From Phyllobacterium pellucidum (GTDB lineage: Bacteria > Pseudomonadota > Alphaproteobacteria > Rhizobiales > Rhizobiaceae): a stretch of DNA of 64,000 nucleotides. The translations under genes were made by a program, and so were the position numbers. This document shows positions 55,506 through 63,553 of the stretch, piece by piece. Position 1 is the stretch's first letter, and every line of letters starts with the position of its first letter. Location of the stretch: NCBI RefSeq assembly GCF_013327855.1, contig NZ_JABUMX010000007.1, positions 62,001 through 126,000 on the forward strand, written 5' to 3'. The notes beneath the pieces were generated by a model, which saw nothing but the letters and a program-made list of their open reading frames with translations, searched no databases and was not told where the DNA came from.

Positions 55506-56573
55506 ATGGATGATCGAACCGCTGTGCCGCTCCGCTTGACGTCGCTTGCACATGGCGGCGGCTGCGGCTGCAAGCTCGCACCGTCGGTACTGCAGCAACT
55601 GCTTGCAGACCAGCCAATTGCGGGACCCTTTGCGCAACTCCTTGTCGGAACGGAAACCGGCGATGATGCTGCGGTTTGGCAGCTGGATGACGAGACTTGC
55701 GTGATCGCAACGACGGACTTCTTCATGCCTATGGTCGACGACGCTTTCGATTTCGGCCGGATTGCCGCAACGAATGCCATCTCTGACGTTTATGCCATGG
55801 GCGGAAAGCCGATCATGGCGCTCGCAATCCTGGGCATGCCGATCGACAAGATGCCGGCCGAGCTGGTGCGTGAAATCCTGCGCGGCGGCAGCACTGTCTG
55901 TGCGGATGCAGGTATTCCGGTCGCCGGTGGACACTCTATCGACTCGCCGGAGCCAATCTACGGACTGGCCGTTATCGGCACATGCCCGGTTGCCAATATC
56001 CGCCGCAATAGTGGCGCGAAACCCGGCGACGCCTTGATACTGACGAAAGCTCTCGGAGTCGGCATTTATGCGGCGGCGTTCAAGAAGGGCGCCCTGCCCG
56101 ACGAAGCCTATGGTGAGCTCATCGCGTCGACGACGCTGCTCAATCGCGTAGGTGCAGAACTTTCTCGCGATAATGACGTGCACGCAATCACGGATGTGAC
56201 GGGATTTGGGCTCCTCGGTCATACCCTTGAGATGGCCCGAGGCTCGAATGCAACGATCCTCCTGCGCGCGGACGACATATCCTATTTTACGCAGGCAGCC
56301 GACCTTTCCCAACAGGGCTTCGTAACGGGCGCCTCGCACCGCAACTGGGCAAGTTATGGCGAAGCGGTAGTCCTTCCGGCGGGATTTCCCATCTGGCAAA
56401 GGCACCTGCTGACGGATCCGCAGACGTCGGGCGGATTGCTGATTGCCTGCCGTCCCGAGCGAGCCAAAGATCTCCTCGAGACCATCATTGACGCCGATTA
56501 TCCCGCGGCACGGATTATAGGCACCGTATCCGGCGTAGACACTGGAACATCTGCGGCAGTGCATGTTGTCTAG
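55506..56573 (+). CDS. selD: selenophosphate synthetase SelD, 355 aa
   Basis: SelD makes selenophosphate from selenide and ATP, the selenium donor for SelA. The active-site segment is [11 protein letters not shown], where Cys20 corresponds to Cys17 and Lys23 to Lys20 of the E. coli enzyme, so this SelD is not itself a selenoprotein. AIR-synthase-like domains follow ([37 protein letters not shown]). GAGGAGG precedes the ATG at 55506; the open frame upstream is ignored. Divergent from fdoG. Confidence 0.95.
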   Translation: MDDRTAVPLRLTSLAHGGGCGCKLAPSVLQQLLADQPIAGPFAQLLVGTETGDDAAVWQLDDETCVIATTDFFMPMVDDAFDFGRIAATNAISDVYAMGGKPIMALAILGMPIDKMPAELVREILRGGSTVCADAGIPVAGGHSIDSPEPIYGLAVIGTCPVANIRRNSGAKPGDALILTKALGVGIYAAAFKKGALPDEAYGELIASTTLLNRVGAELSRDNDVHAITDVTGFGLLGHTLEMARGSNATILLRADDISYFTQAADLSQQGFVTGASHRNWASYGEAVVLPAGFPIWQRHLLTDPQTSGGLLIACRPERAKDLLETIIDADYPAARIIGTVSGVDTGTSAAVHVV

Positions 56574-56598
56574 CCGCTTTGCCTCGCTGGACCCCGGC

Positions 56599-57819
56599 TC
56601 ATCCGTCATCACCAACCACCCGTAGATGCGATCCCGTCGAGCGCAGGCACGCCATCAGCATGGGTCCAACCGAGAACGCCCCTGCCCTCGCCTTCTCGGT
56701 CAGCGCCCGAAGATAGCCGCCGGCCGAATTGATCTGTTCGGCCCTCTGGAGGATGCAGGCAATGACGATTGCGGCACGCTCCTGGCCGAGAGCATCGAGC
56801 GCATCCGCGTAGGCCGAGGGAGAAATTCCAAGATAACCGCGCACTTGTGCCGCTGTCGCCATCAGATCGCGCCAGTTCGCAATGCCGCCAGGTGCATAGT
56901 CGTTCATTTCCGGGCAAGCCTTAAGCACAAACCCAACTGGATATGTCTGGGTGACGTGTTCCGTTGTTTCCTGTTGTAGCGCAGTTTCAGCCCCTTGGCT
57001 GTTTCTAGAGCCAGGTTCAAATTCAATGAAAGAGTCGGGTTTTGAATTCTGTTGCTGCGGTTCATCGCGGGACTCATTGCCGCTCATATTTTCTTCATTG
57101 AGCTTATTTTCCAATGCGATAGCCACCTCATCGTGCAAAGCAACGAGGTGAGCCAGGATCTCCTGAAGTGTTCCCCTTTCCGCTTGGCGCGGGATAGCAT
57201 CGACAATGCTGCGAAATCGCGTCCACAACTGTTGCCAATCGCCAGAGACAGCTTCGGCAATCGCCATCTCGATGAGCTTTGCGATGTCCCGCCTGTGAAG
57301 CGTGATGCGCTCCCTGACGAGCTTCAGGGCATGGCGTTCGGCGCGCACGCGCTCAGCGGCCGCCTGGAGCTCCTCTGCACGCGCCAGGAGCGGCGCAAGC
57401 GAGAACCCGAAAGCCTCGGTGATCTCCCCTCCCCTGCCCTTGCGCGAGTAGCGTTTGCCGTTGGGGCTGTCTTTGCGGGAGATCAGACCACATTCAATCA
57501 GCGCAGCAAGATGCCGGCGGAGCGTGGCGTTGGCCATGCCATGCGCACGCATCGAAAGCTGAACATTCGATGGAAAGACAATGGTGCCGTTTTCTTCGGA
57601 AAGTTCATTGTCCGGCAAAAACGACAACAAGGCGTTGAGCACAGCGAGCGATCTGTCGCTGATCCCAACCTCTTCCTTGCCTTCACAGAGCCAGCGATAG
57701 ACCTGCCACTTGTCTGCAGACTTTCCCGGCGCAATATCTTGCGCCCGGGTCTGTGCCCGAAGATGCGCAAGCGACATCGACCGCCGCCCGAAGGGCGTCG
57801 TTATCAGATTTCCATTCAT
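56599..57819 (-). CDS. repC: replication initiator RepC, 406 aa
   Basis: RepC initiates replication of repABC replicons, and the origin usually lies inside its own gene. The start NLITTPFGRRSMSLAHLRAQ is typical of the family, with a DNA-binding part at QLSMRAHGMANATLRRHLAAL and a C-terminal winged-helix region (GIANWRDLMATAAQVRGYLG, ERAAIVIACILQRAEQINSAG). The ATG at 57819 was chosen because AAAAGGG lies eight bases upstream; an ATG two codons earlier lies too near it. A linker rich in N, Q and E (about 245-285) separates the halves. It follows repB and the ctRNA region, and its 3' end converges with selD. Confidence 0.92.
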   Translation of the reverse strand: MNGNLITTPFGRRSMSLAHLRAQTRAQDIAPGKSADKWQVYRWLCEGKEEVGISDRSLAVLNALLSFLPDNELSEENGTIVFPSNVQLSMRAHGMANATLRRHLAALIECGLISRKDSPNGKRYSRKGRGGEITEAFGFSLAPLLARAEELQAAAERVRAERHALKLVRERITLHRRDIAKLIEMAIAEAVSGDWQQLWTRFRSIVDAIPRQAERGTLQEILAHLVALHDEVAIALENKLNEENMSGNESRDEPQQQNSKPDSFIEFEPGSRNSQGAETALQQETTEHVTQTYPVGFVLKACPEMNDYAPGGIANWRDLMATAAQVRGYLGISPSAYADALDALGQERAAIVIACILQRAEQINSAGGYLRALTEKARAGAFSVGPMLMACLRSTGSHLRVVGDDG

Positions 57820-57879
57820 CCTCATTGCCCTTTTCAAAAGGCAAAAGAAATCTGCTCGTCAAAACGACGTCGGGGACTC

Positions 57880-57970
57880 TTGACAGTGATTCGTGGAAAT
57901 GCGATTCTCAGTCTGCTAGAACTTTGAGAGAGGCTTCCACGACCGGGTCGTTTGGGGGCCTTTTTCTTTT
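57880..57970 (+). ncRNA. counter-transcribed RNA (ctRNA, incA) in repB-repC gap
   Basis: On the strand opposite repABC, TTGACA (57880-57885), a 17-base spacer and GATTCT (57903-57908) form a promoter, so transcription should start near 57915. It should end at a strong hairpin, GGCTTCCACGAC loop CGG then GTCGTTTGGGGGCC with a two-base bulge, followed by TTTTTCTTTT (57961-57970). The RNA would be about 55 bases. In repABC replicons an antisense RNA at this place blocks RepC synthesis and sets copy number and incompatibility. The feature includes the promoter. Confidence 0.8.
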
Positions 57971-57976
57971 GCGGGT

Positions 57977-58981
57977 CTAATCTCCTGTTTCAGTCACTTT
58001 TTTCGATTCCTTGAACGCTTCATAGAGCTGATCAAGGTTATTGGTGATGAACACACCAAATTCCCTGCCATTCTTTTCGTTCAAGGCAATCGAGAACGTC
58101 TTGCCGGAAAGCTTTGTCGCAACCTTCACCGATTTGTCGTCAGGCGTCCAAACCGATCCGGCGCTTCCGCCGATGGCCTTGCGTACCGGCTTTCCGGATC
58201 CGGCGCCCCTGAGGAACTCGAAGAGTTGGTCGAAGCGATCTGCCGATTTCGCCGCAGCAAATTCCGCGCTTTCAACGAATTGCAGAGCCTGCGAACCGTG
58301 CCTGGGGTTTTCGATCAGCTTGCGCATCTCAAGCCAGCGGTCGCGCCCTATTCCCTTGGCGGGGCCGATTGCTGCAATGATTGCTTCCGGGATGGCCTTT
58401 GGAATGGTCAGCATCTTCGAAAGCGTCTGATAGTCGATCGACAGCGCCGACTGTATGGCGTCTCGCGCATAGCCGAGCTTCTCAAGGCGATCGGCGAACT
58501 GCACGCGTTCGATAAAGCTCAAATTGGCGCGCGCCGAATTTTCCTGTCCCTGGCTGATTACATGGTCGAGATCGGCGAGCGGCTTTACAACGGCGCGGAC
58601 CGTGCGCCCGAGTTCCTTTGCAACCCTCGCCCGGCGATGCCCGAAGACAATCATATACCGTCCATCGCCCTTCGGGTGGGGCCTGACAAGTATGGGGCTG
58701 TCCTGCCCCCTCTCCCTGACCGCGTTCAACAATTCGCGATACTCTTCGTCGTCACTTTCCGGCATCCGGTCGGTCACAAACGAAGCGTCCAGCAAGTTCG
58801 GGTCGAGATCGACGACCGTTTCCCCGTCAACCAGTTTCGAGGCCTGGCGCGCCAGCTCGTCGATCGATGACGACATCGATTTCGCGGCGCCAAACTTGCG
58901 GAAGCCGCCGCTTGGCTCAGCATCGACCGCCACATCGGGTTCGCCGTGCATGATGCTTTCAAAGATGTTCTTACGTGCCAT
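57977..58981 (-). CDS. repB: partition protein RepB (ParB-like), 334 aa
   Basis: ParB-type partition protein of the repABC type, which binds parS and works with RepA. The N-terminal part has ARKNIFESI; the ParB box region is PILVRPHPKGDGRYMIVFGHRRARVAKELG, and ENSARANLSFIERVQFADRLEKLGY leads into the helix-turn-helix (AIQSALSIDYQTLSKMLTIP). The start at MARKNIF was chosen because GGGGA precedes it. It lies between repA (68-base gap with an inverted repeat) and repC. I could not find an exact GTTNNNNGCNNNNAAC parS in the cassette. Confidence 0.93.
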   Translation of the reverse strand: MARKNIFESIMHGEPDVAVDAEPSGGFRKFGAAKSMSSSIDELARQASKLVDGETVVDLDPNLLDASFVTDRMPESDDEEYRELLNAVRERGQDSPILVRPHPKGDGRYMIVFGHRRARVAKELGRTVRAVVKPLADLDHVISQGQENSARANLSFIERVQFADRLEKLGYARDAIQSALSIDYQTLSKMLTIPKAIPEAIIAAIGPAKGIGRDRWLEMRKLIENPRHGSQALQFVESAEFAAAKSADRFDQLFEFLRGAGSGKPVRKAIGGSAGSVWTPDDKSVKVATKLSGKTFSIALNEKNGREFGVFITNNLDQLYEAFKESKKVTETGD

Positions 58982-59002
58982 AATCAATTTCCCCGAAATC
59001 GC

Positions 59003-59025
59003 GTCAATGCGATGAATTCATTGAC
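59003..59025. repeat. inverted repeat in repA-repB gap
   Basis: GTCAATG and CATTGAC form a perfect seven-base inverted repeat with a nine-base spacer, inside the 68-base gap between repA and repB. It could be a regulatory site, a hairpin affecting repB translation, or a partition-type site. It does not fit the common repABC parS consensus. Confidence 0.4.
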
Positions 59026-59049
59026 TGAATTCCGTATTTAGCCTGCCGT

Positions 59050-60252
59050 CTACCTTCGTCCCCACGCCTCGTGGATGAGTTCGCGGATTTCCGAATTGAC
59101 CGCTTCCATAGATTCCATCGCCCGATCATAAGTGTGCCGGTTCATTGCCGACTTCTCCACCTCATAGAGTGTCTGCTTGGTAAGGCCCGCATCCGATATG
59201 GCCGTCGATTTGAGCATCTGGTGCTTTAGCATCTGCGGCGCCAGCATGGACTGCATGAAGCCCATCATCTGCGTTTGCGGAATGTCAGTCGGCTCGTAGC
59301 GTGTGATCAGATAGCGGAACCAGTCGAGATCGACATCGCCGCCGGCAGCCCCGACGGTCTTGAGGATATCGCCGAGCATCAACAGGAATTGCGACATCGA
59401 CATCAGGTCGAGCATCTGCGGATGAACCGTTATCAATACCGCCGTCGCCGCGGCGAGCGCCGTGAGCGTCAGATAGCCGAGCTGCGGCGGGCAATCGATT
59501 ATGACGACGTCGTAGCGGCCATCCACTTCCTTCAGTGCATTTTCGATGCGGTTCCAGAAGGTCTTGCCGGCGATCGAATTCTTGCTCTGCATGGCAAGCG
59601 GCGTGTCGTACTCATATTCCTGCAATTCCAGCGAGGCGGGAACGACGTCAAGGCCGGGAATATTGGTCGGCAGGATTACGTCGGTAATGGGTTTGCGCGA
59701 ATCGTCGTAGCGGATCGCCTCATAGATGGAGGGGTTCTGGTCGAGTTCCGGCTGGATGCCATAGAGCGCGGAAAGCGAGGCTTGCGGATCAAGATCGAGG
59801 GCAAGAACACGATGTCCGGTCAACGCCATATGTTGGGCGAGGTGGGCGGCAGTCGTCGTCTTGCCGGATCCACCCTTGAAATTAACGACGCCGATAACCT
59901 GCAGCTTCTCATCGCCGCGGCGATGCGGCACATATTTCTTGACATCGGCGCGGCCGTTGCGATCGAGCCAATGGCGCAGTTGCATGATCTGTTCGGCTGA
60001 GTAGCTCCTGCGGCCGCCGGTATGAATCGTCGGTTCGACGCCCTTGCCTTCGAGATGAAGCTTTTTCAAATTGCTGGTCGAAACGCCAAGAAAATATGCG
60101 GCCTCGGCGAGAGAAAACTGGCGCAACGTCTTGCGGGCATTCGGGGGAAATGTTTCCATGCGAAGCATATTGAGCTTCCGCGAAATCTCGCGACCTTGCG
60201 CGAGAATCGTGTCATCAAAGGAAGCTTTTTTTGCTGTTGTTGCGATGTTCAT
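59050..60252 (-). CDS. repA: partition ATPase RepA (ParA-like), 400 aa
   Basis: ParA-type ATPase with an N-terminal MerR-like HTH (FSLAEAAYFLGVSTSNLKKL, GGRRSYSAEQIMQLRHWL) and the deviant Walker A box VVNFKGGSGKTTTAAHLAQ. DPQASLSALYGIQPEL and YDVVIIDCPPQLGYLTL are the other ATPase motifs. It segregates the replicon together with RepB and represses the operon. The start MNIATTAKKASF matches the family; a Met 11 codons earlier is possible, and neither has a clear ribosome-binding site. First gene of the repABC operon. Confidence 0.95.
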   Translation of the reverse strand: MNIATTAKKASFDDTILAQGREISRKLNMLRMETFPPNARKTLRQFSLAEAAYFLGVSTSNLKKLHLEGKGVEPTIHTGGRRSYSAEQIMQLRHWLDRNGRADVKKYVPHRRGDEKLQVIGVVNFKGGSGKTTTAAHLAQHMALTGHRVLALDLDPQASLSALYGIQPELDQNPSIYEAIRYDDSRKPITDVILPTNIPGLDVVPASLELQEYEYDTPLAMQSKNSIAGKTFWNRIENALKEVDGRYDVVIIDCPPQLGYLTLTALAAATAVLITVHPQMLDLMSMSQFLLMLGDILKTVGAAGGDVDLDWFRYLITRYEPTDIPQTQMMGFMQSMLAPQMLKHQMLKSTAISDAGLTKQTLYEVEKSAMNRHTYDRAMESMEAVNSEIRELIHEAWGRR

Positions 60253-60344
60253 CGTCGACCGGGCCTCAAATGACGGCATTTCCATTAAAACCGTCCGAAT
60301 GCCGTCATTATGTCCGATTCGCTCGAGACAGCAAGAACTTTACT

Positions 60345-60361
60345 GTTAACAACTGGTTAAC
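60345..60361. promoter_or_regulatory. paired GTTAAC sites upstream of repA
   Basis: GTTAACAACTGGTTAAC, two hexamer palindromes five bases apart, lies about 90 bases before the repA start. It could be an operator for self-regulation by RepA or RepB. The sequence is nearly, but not perfectly, palindromic as a whole. Confidence 0.35.
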
Positions 60362-60573
60362 GATGCGGCCGACTGATACCGTCTGCCTTGGCGAGGCTTC
60401 CAGCGCTTATCCGTTGATAGGTAACAGGTTTCTCACCGTTTAGACGGCGGACTATTTGTTACAATGCTAAAGAAGCCTTCGCGCATACAAACCGCGGCCG
60501 GGCAGGTAATATCGCGATCACGTTGACGGCCATTGATGGGAGTGGCATCCTAGGCAAATCGCCAAGAGCCGTA

Positions 60574-60598
60574 GTAGCCCGGCGATGTGCCGGGCTAC
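60574..60598. repeat. perfect hairpin upstream of repA
   Basis: GTAGCCCGGC, a five-base loop GATGT, then GCCGGGCTAC: a ten-base-pair GC-rich stem with no T-run. It lies about 320 bases before repA. It may be a terminator-like barrier or a structural element of the replicon control region. Confidence 0.45.
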
Positions 60599-61268
60599 TC
60601 GGCCTCCCAAGCTCCGTTCCCCTCCAGAGCCTGCCGAACAGAAATTAGCTCCAGTTTAACTTCCGTTCATCGTTATAGTTAACGATTTATCAACGCGTTA
60701 CGCTTGCACGACTACTCATAACAACCACACACGAGTTGCAGTCAGATTGGGATGACTTCCAAAAATCCAAAGGCGACAGTGAATATCGTCGGCTTTGGGA
60801 TCCGGTCGCTGGGCAATGCAACAGCCCCAATACGGCCATCGGCACGCCCCATCCGCCCTGCAGGATGTTACACCCGGCAGACGATAGAATGATATTTCGC
60901 CATTGGTACAACGCGCCTATGCGGTGATACCCATTTCGGTCAGGTGAGGGTGGATTGGCACGGCGGCGATCTATGCATTTCTTGCATTCGCGTGGCGAAA
61001 GAGCGATGCTGGCATGGCGATGCCATTGATCACGAGTCTGGTTGGGCAGGTCTATTTGAGCATGATGCATATTTCACCTGAGCACTCATTGGACGTCAGA
61101 CATTTTTGGCCACAATCAAAGTGCAATCATCAAGCGATGACCCGGGATGTCCGCCGTTTTTTCGGCGGGCCATTCAATGGTGCGGGATCATCTTGCAGTG
61201 CAGGCCAGCCGAAACGCATGGTGCGTTCTCGGGGGAACCGCGGACACGATCGCAAGGGAACTCACGTT

Positions 61269-61985
61269 ATGATTCAATTTCGTATCACTACAGTCGCCGC
61301 GACGGTCATTGCCGGCGTAGGGCTGGTTTTTCTCACGCTCCCGGCCTCCGCCGCCACCGCGGCGCAATCCGTCACCAAACAATGCAGCACGCAGTATAAT
61401 GCCGCCAAGGAGGCCGGCACCCTGAATGGCCAGAAGTGGCCTCAGTTCCTTTCAGATTGCAGCGCCAAGCTAAAAGACGCGGGAGCAACTGATGCTGCGG
61501 CACCCGCCGCCACGACCCCGACGAAGAAGGCAACGAAGGACACGGCTACGACAAAGCAGTCCAAGGATGCTGCAGCAGCCAAACCCGCCAAGACCACCGA
61601 AACTGCAGGAGCCGGCGGAATGTCCGCCAAGGCGATCACCAAGGAGTGCAGCACGCAATACCAGTCGGCAAAGTCAGCCGGTACGCTGAAGGGCCAGACG
61701 TGGAACCAGTTTCTCTCGTCCTGCAGCGAAAGCTTGAAATCCGACAATTCCGATGCATCGACACCTCCGGAGCCGACACCGGCAGCCACCAAGACCACGA
61801 CCAAGACAGCCGCCGCTGCAACGACAGCGGATGGAAAGCCGTTGACCCCCGGCCAGGTTGCTTTCCGTCAGCGGATCAGCGCCTGTGGCGAGCAGTGGCA
61901 GCAGGCCAAGGCGAGCAACAAGACGGGTGGCAAGACATGGCCGCAATATTGGAGCGCATGCAATACACGGCTGAAGGCCGAGTAG
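61269..61985 (+). CDS. exported protein with three Cys-x24-Cys repeats, 238 aa
   Basis: The first 28 residues are a signal peptide (MIQFRITTVAATVIAGVGLV, cleavage after ASA28). Three repeats follow, each starting and ending with Cys 25 residues apart: CSTQYNAAKEAGTLNGQKW to C64, CSTQYQSAKSAGTLKGQTW in the middle, and CGEQWQQAKASNKTGGKTW at the end. Between repeats are flexible linkers rich in A, T, K and P. Each repeat could form one disulfide in the periplasm. The C-L-x-G-C spacing recalls PsiF repeats. The start was placed at MIQFRI because the signal peptide begins there, with AGGGAA upstream. Function unknown. Confidence 0.78.
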   Translation: MIQFRITTVAATVIAGVGLVFLTLPASAATAAQSVTKQCSTQYNAAKEAGTLNGQKWPQFLSDCSAKLKDAGATDAAAPAATTPTKKATKDTATTKQSKDAAAAKPAKTTETAGAGGMSAKAITKECSTQYQSAKSAGTLKGQTWNQFLSSCSESLKSDNSDASTPPEPTPAATKTTTKTAAAATTADGKPLTPGQVAFRQRISACGEQWQQAKASNKTGGKTWPQYWSACNTRLKAE

Positions 61986-62009
61986 TCTTGCATTAAGTAA
62001 AATCTCGAT

Positions 62010-62029
62010 TGCCCGGGTAGGCCCGGGCA
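62010..62029. terminator. hairpin after exported repeat protein
   Basis: TGCCCGGG, loop TAGG, CCCGGGCA: an eight-base-pair GC-rich stem, 25 bases past the stop of the repeat protein and 68 bases before the YbaN gene. A weak GTCTTAT follows instead of a clean T-run, so it is only a probable terminator. Confidence 0.45.
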
Positions 62030-62097
62030 GTCTTATCGCGGCAAATCTATCCGGATCGCTGACATTTAACCCGCGACGATGTAAACAGAGCGCAGGA

Positions 62098-62472
62098 ATG
62101 AACCGAACAAAGCGGACAGTCTATTTCTTACTCGGCTGGCTGATGGTGGCGCTCGGATTCATAGGCGCGCTTCTGCCTGTCATGCCCACCACCATATTTC
62201 TCATTCTTGCCGCATGGTGCTTCAGCCGTTCGTCCCCACGCTTTGAAAAATGGCTTTTGGAGCACCCGGTCTTCGGCCCGACGCTGGTGCACTGGCGCGA
62301 ACATGGCGCGATACCGAAGCGAGTAAAGCTTCTCGCCTGCGGCGGCATGGCAGTGGGCTATGCCATGTTCTTCTATTTCGCCCGGCCGTCGCCGCTGCTT
62401 GGCGGCATCGTTGCGCTGTTCTTCATCGCTTGCGCGGCCTATGTCGTCAGCCGCCCGAGTGTTGCAGCGTAA
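62098..62472 (+). CDS. YbaN family (DUF454) membrane protein, 124 aa
   Basis: A small inner-membrane protein with three to four hydrophobic helices: VYFLLGWLMVALGFIGALLP, TTIFLILAAWCFSRSSPRFE, the loop HPVFGPTLVHWREHGAIPKRVK, and two helices at the end (AVGYAMFFYFA, GGIVALFFIACAAYVV). The W-C-F-S-R-S-S-P-R-F and H-P-x-F-G-P motifs identify the DUF454 family. Its function is unknown. The ATG is preceded by GCAGGA. Confidence 0.88.
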   Translation: MNRTKRTVYFLLGWLMVALGFIGALLPVMPTTIFLILAAWCFSRSSPRFEKWLLEHPVFGPTLVHWREHGAIPKRVKLLACGGMAVGYAMFFYFARPSPLLGGIVALFFIACAAYVVSRPSVAA

Positions 62473-62476
62473 TCTG

Positions 62477-63553
62477 TCAGGCGTCGATCCGCTTTTCGGT
62501 CACCGCATCGAAGACATGAAGTCCATCGGCATCGATGCTGAAGCGCTGTAGCGAGCCGACCGTCACCTGCGAACGTGGCGGCAGGCTCGCAGTAAGGCGC
62601 TGGTTGCCTATGGATGAGGTGACCACGAGTTCAGGTCCGGTCAATTCCACCACTTCGACTTTGGCTTCGATAGTGAGCTTGCTTGGGTCGCCCAGTGCGA
62701 GGCTGAGATTCTCCGGGCGGATGCCAACGATCACCTTGCGCGATGCCTGGCTTCGCAAGGAGGAGGGGAGGGGGATTACCGTTTGTGAACCGGCAATCTG
62801 AGCGGTCCCATCCACCAGCGTCGCATCGAGCATGTTCATGGGCGGCGAACCGACAAAACTTGCGACGTAGCGTGTGGCCGGACGATTGTAGATCTCGTCG
62901 GGCGACGCCAGCTGTTCAATGTGGCCGTCGCGCATGACGGCGATGCGCGTGGCGAGCGTCATCGCCTCGATCTGATCATGCGTCACATAGACAATCGTGG
63001 TACCGAGCATCTGATGCAGGCGCTTCAGTTCGGTACGCGTCTCCATTCGCAGCTTCGCATCGAGATTGGACAAGGGCTCGTCGAACAGGAAAATCTTCGG
63101 ATCGCGCACAAGCGCCCGGCCAATGGCGACACGCTGTCGCTGGCCGCCGGAAAGCTCCGATGGCCTGCGGCCCAAAAGGTTCTCGATTTGCAGCATCTTC
63201 GCGGTCTTTTCGACCGCCTTTGCCCGTTCGGCAGCCGGTACTCTGCGCATTTCAAGGCCGAAGCCGATATTGCGAGCGACCGAAAGATTGGGATAGAGGG
63301 CATAGGACTGGAACACCATAGCGATGTCGCGGTCCTTTGGATGAACGCCGGTCACCGAACGATCACCGATGCGTACGTCACCTTCCGTCGCCTCCGCAAG
63401 GCCGGCAATGATGTTGAGCAAAGTGGACTTGCCACAGCCTGACGAGCCGAGCAGTACCAGAAACTCGCCGCTCGCCAATGACAGGTTAATTCCCTTGAGC
63501 GTATCGACGCTGCCATAGCGCTTGCGGATATTGACGAGTTCAAGGGCGCTCAT
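62477..63553 (-). CDS. sugar ABC transporter ATP-binding protein (UgpC/MalK-like), 358 aa
   Basis: ATPase of a carbohydrate importer of the CUT1 type. Walker A is LGSSGCGKSTLLNIIAGLAE, the signature LSGGQRQRVAIGRALVRDP, Walker B KIFLFDEPLSNLD, and the H-loop YVTHDQIEAM. Residues about 235-358 are the regulatory TOBE/OB domain of the MalK type (VIVGIRPENLSLALGDPSKL). The start MSALELVNI overlaps the stop of the upstream sugar kinase by four bases (ATGA), so the kinase and transporter are one unit. The permease and binding protein are outside the window. Confidence 0.92.
   Translation of the reverse strand: MSALELVNIRKRYGSVDTLKGINLSLASGEFLVLLGSSGCGKSTLLNIIAGLAEATEGDVRIGDRSVTGVHPKDRDIAMVFQSYALYPNLSVARNIGFGLEMRRVPAAERAKAVEKTAKMLQIENLLGRRPSELSGGQRQRVAIGRALVRDPKIFLFDEPLSNLDAKLRMETRTELKRLHQMLGTTIVYVTHDQIEAMTLATRIAVMRDGHIEQLASPDEIYNRPATRYVASFVGSPPMNMLDATLVDGTAQIAGSQTVIPLPSSLRSQASRKVIVGIRPENLSLALGDPSKLTIEAKVEVVELTGPELVVTSSIGNQRLTASLPPRSQVTVGSLQRFSIDADGLHVFDAVTEKRIDA

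Larger units (their letters stand above)
60253..61268. promoter_or_regulatory. repABC upstream control region
   Basis: About one kilobase without a convincing gene. It holds three GTTAAC hexamers: two at 60345-60350 and 60356-60361, spaced 5 bases apart about 90 bases before repA, and a third at 60678-60683. It also holds a perfect ten-base hairpin at 60574-60598 and A/T-rich stretches. Short frames near 60690-61070 on both strands are not convincing proteins. The repABC promoter and RepA/RepB operators should lie in its left part, and the promoter of the exported repeat protein in its right part. Confidence 0.4.

Noticed and set aside
58041-58060. GTTATTGGTGATGAAC-like string as a parS site within repB
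   Set aside because: The centre is GT, not GC, and the arms are not complementary, so it does not fit the repABC parS consensus.
60690-61070. 126-residue minus-strand frame upstream of the repeat protein
   Set aside because: Odd composition, no ribosome-binding site and no recognisable motif; considered chance.
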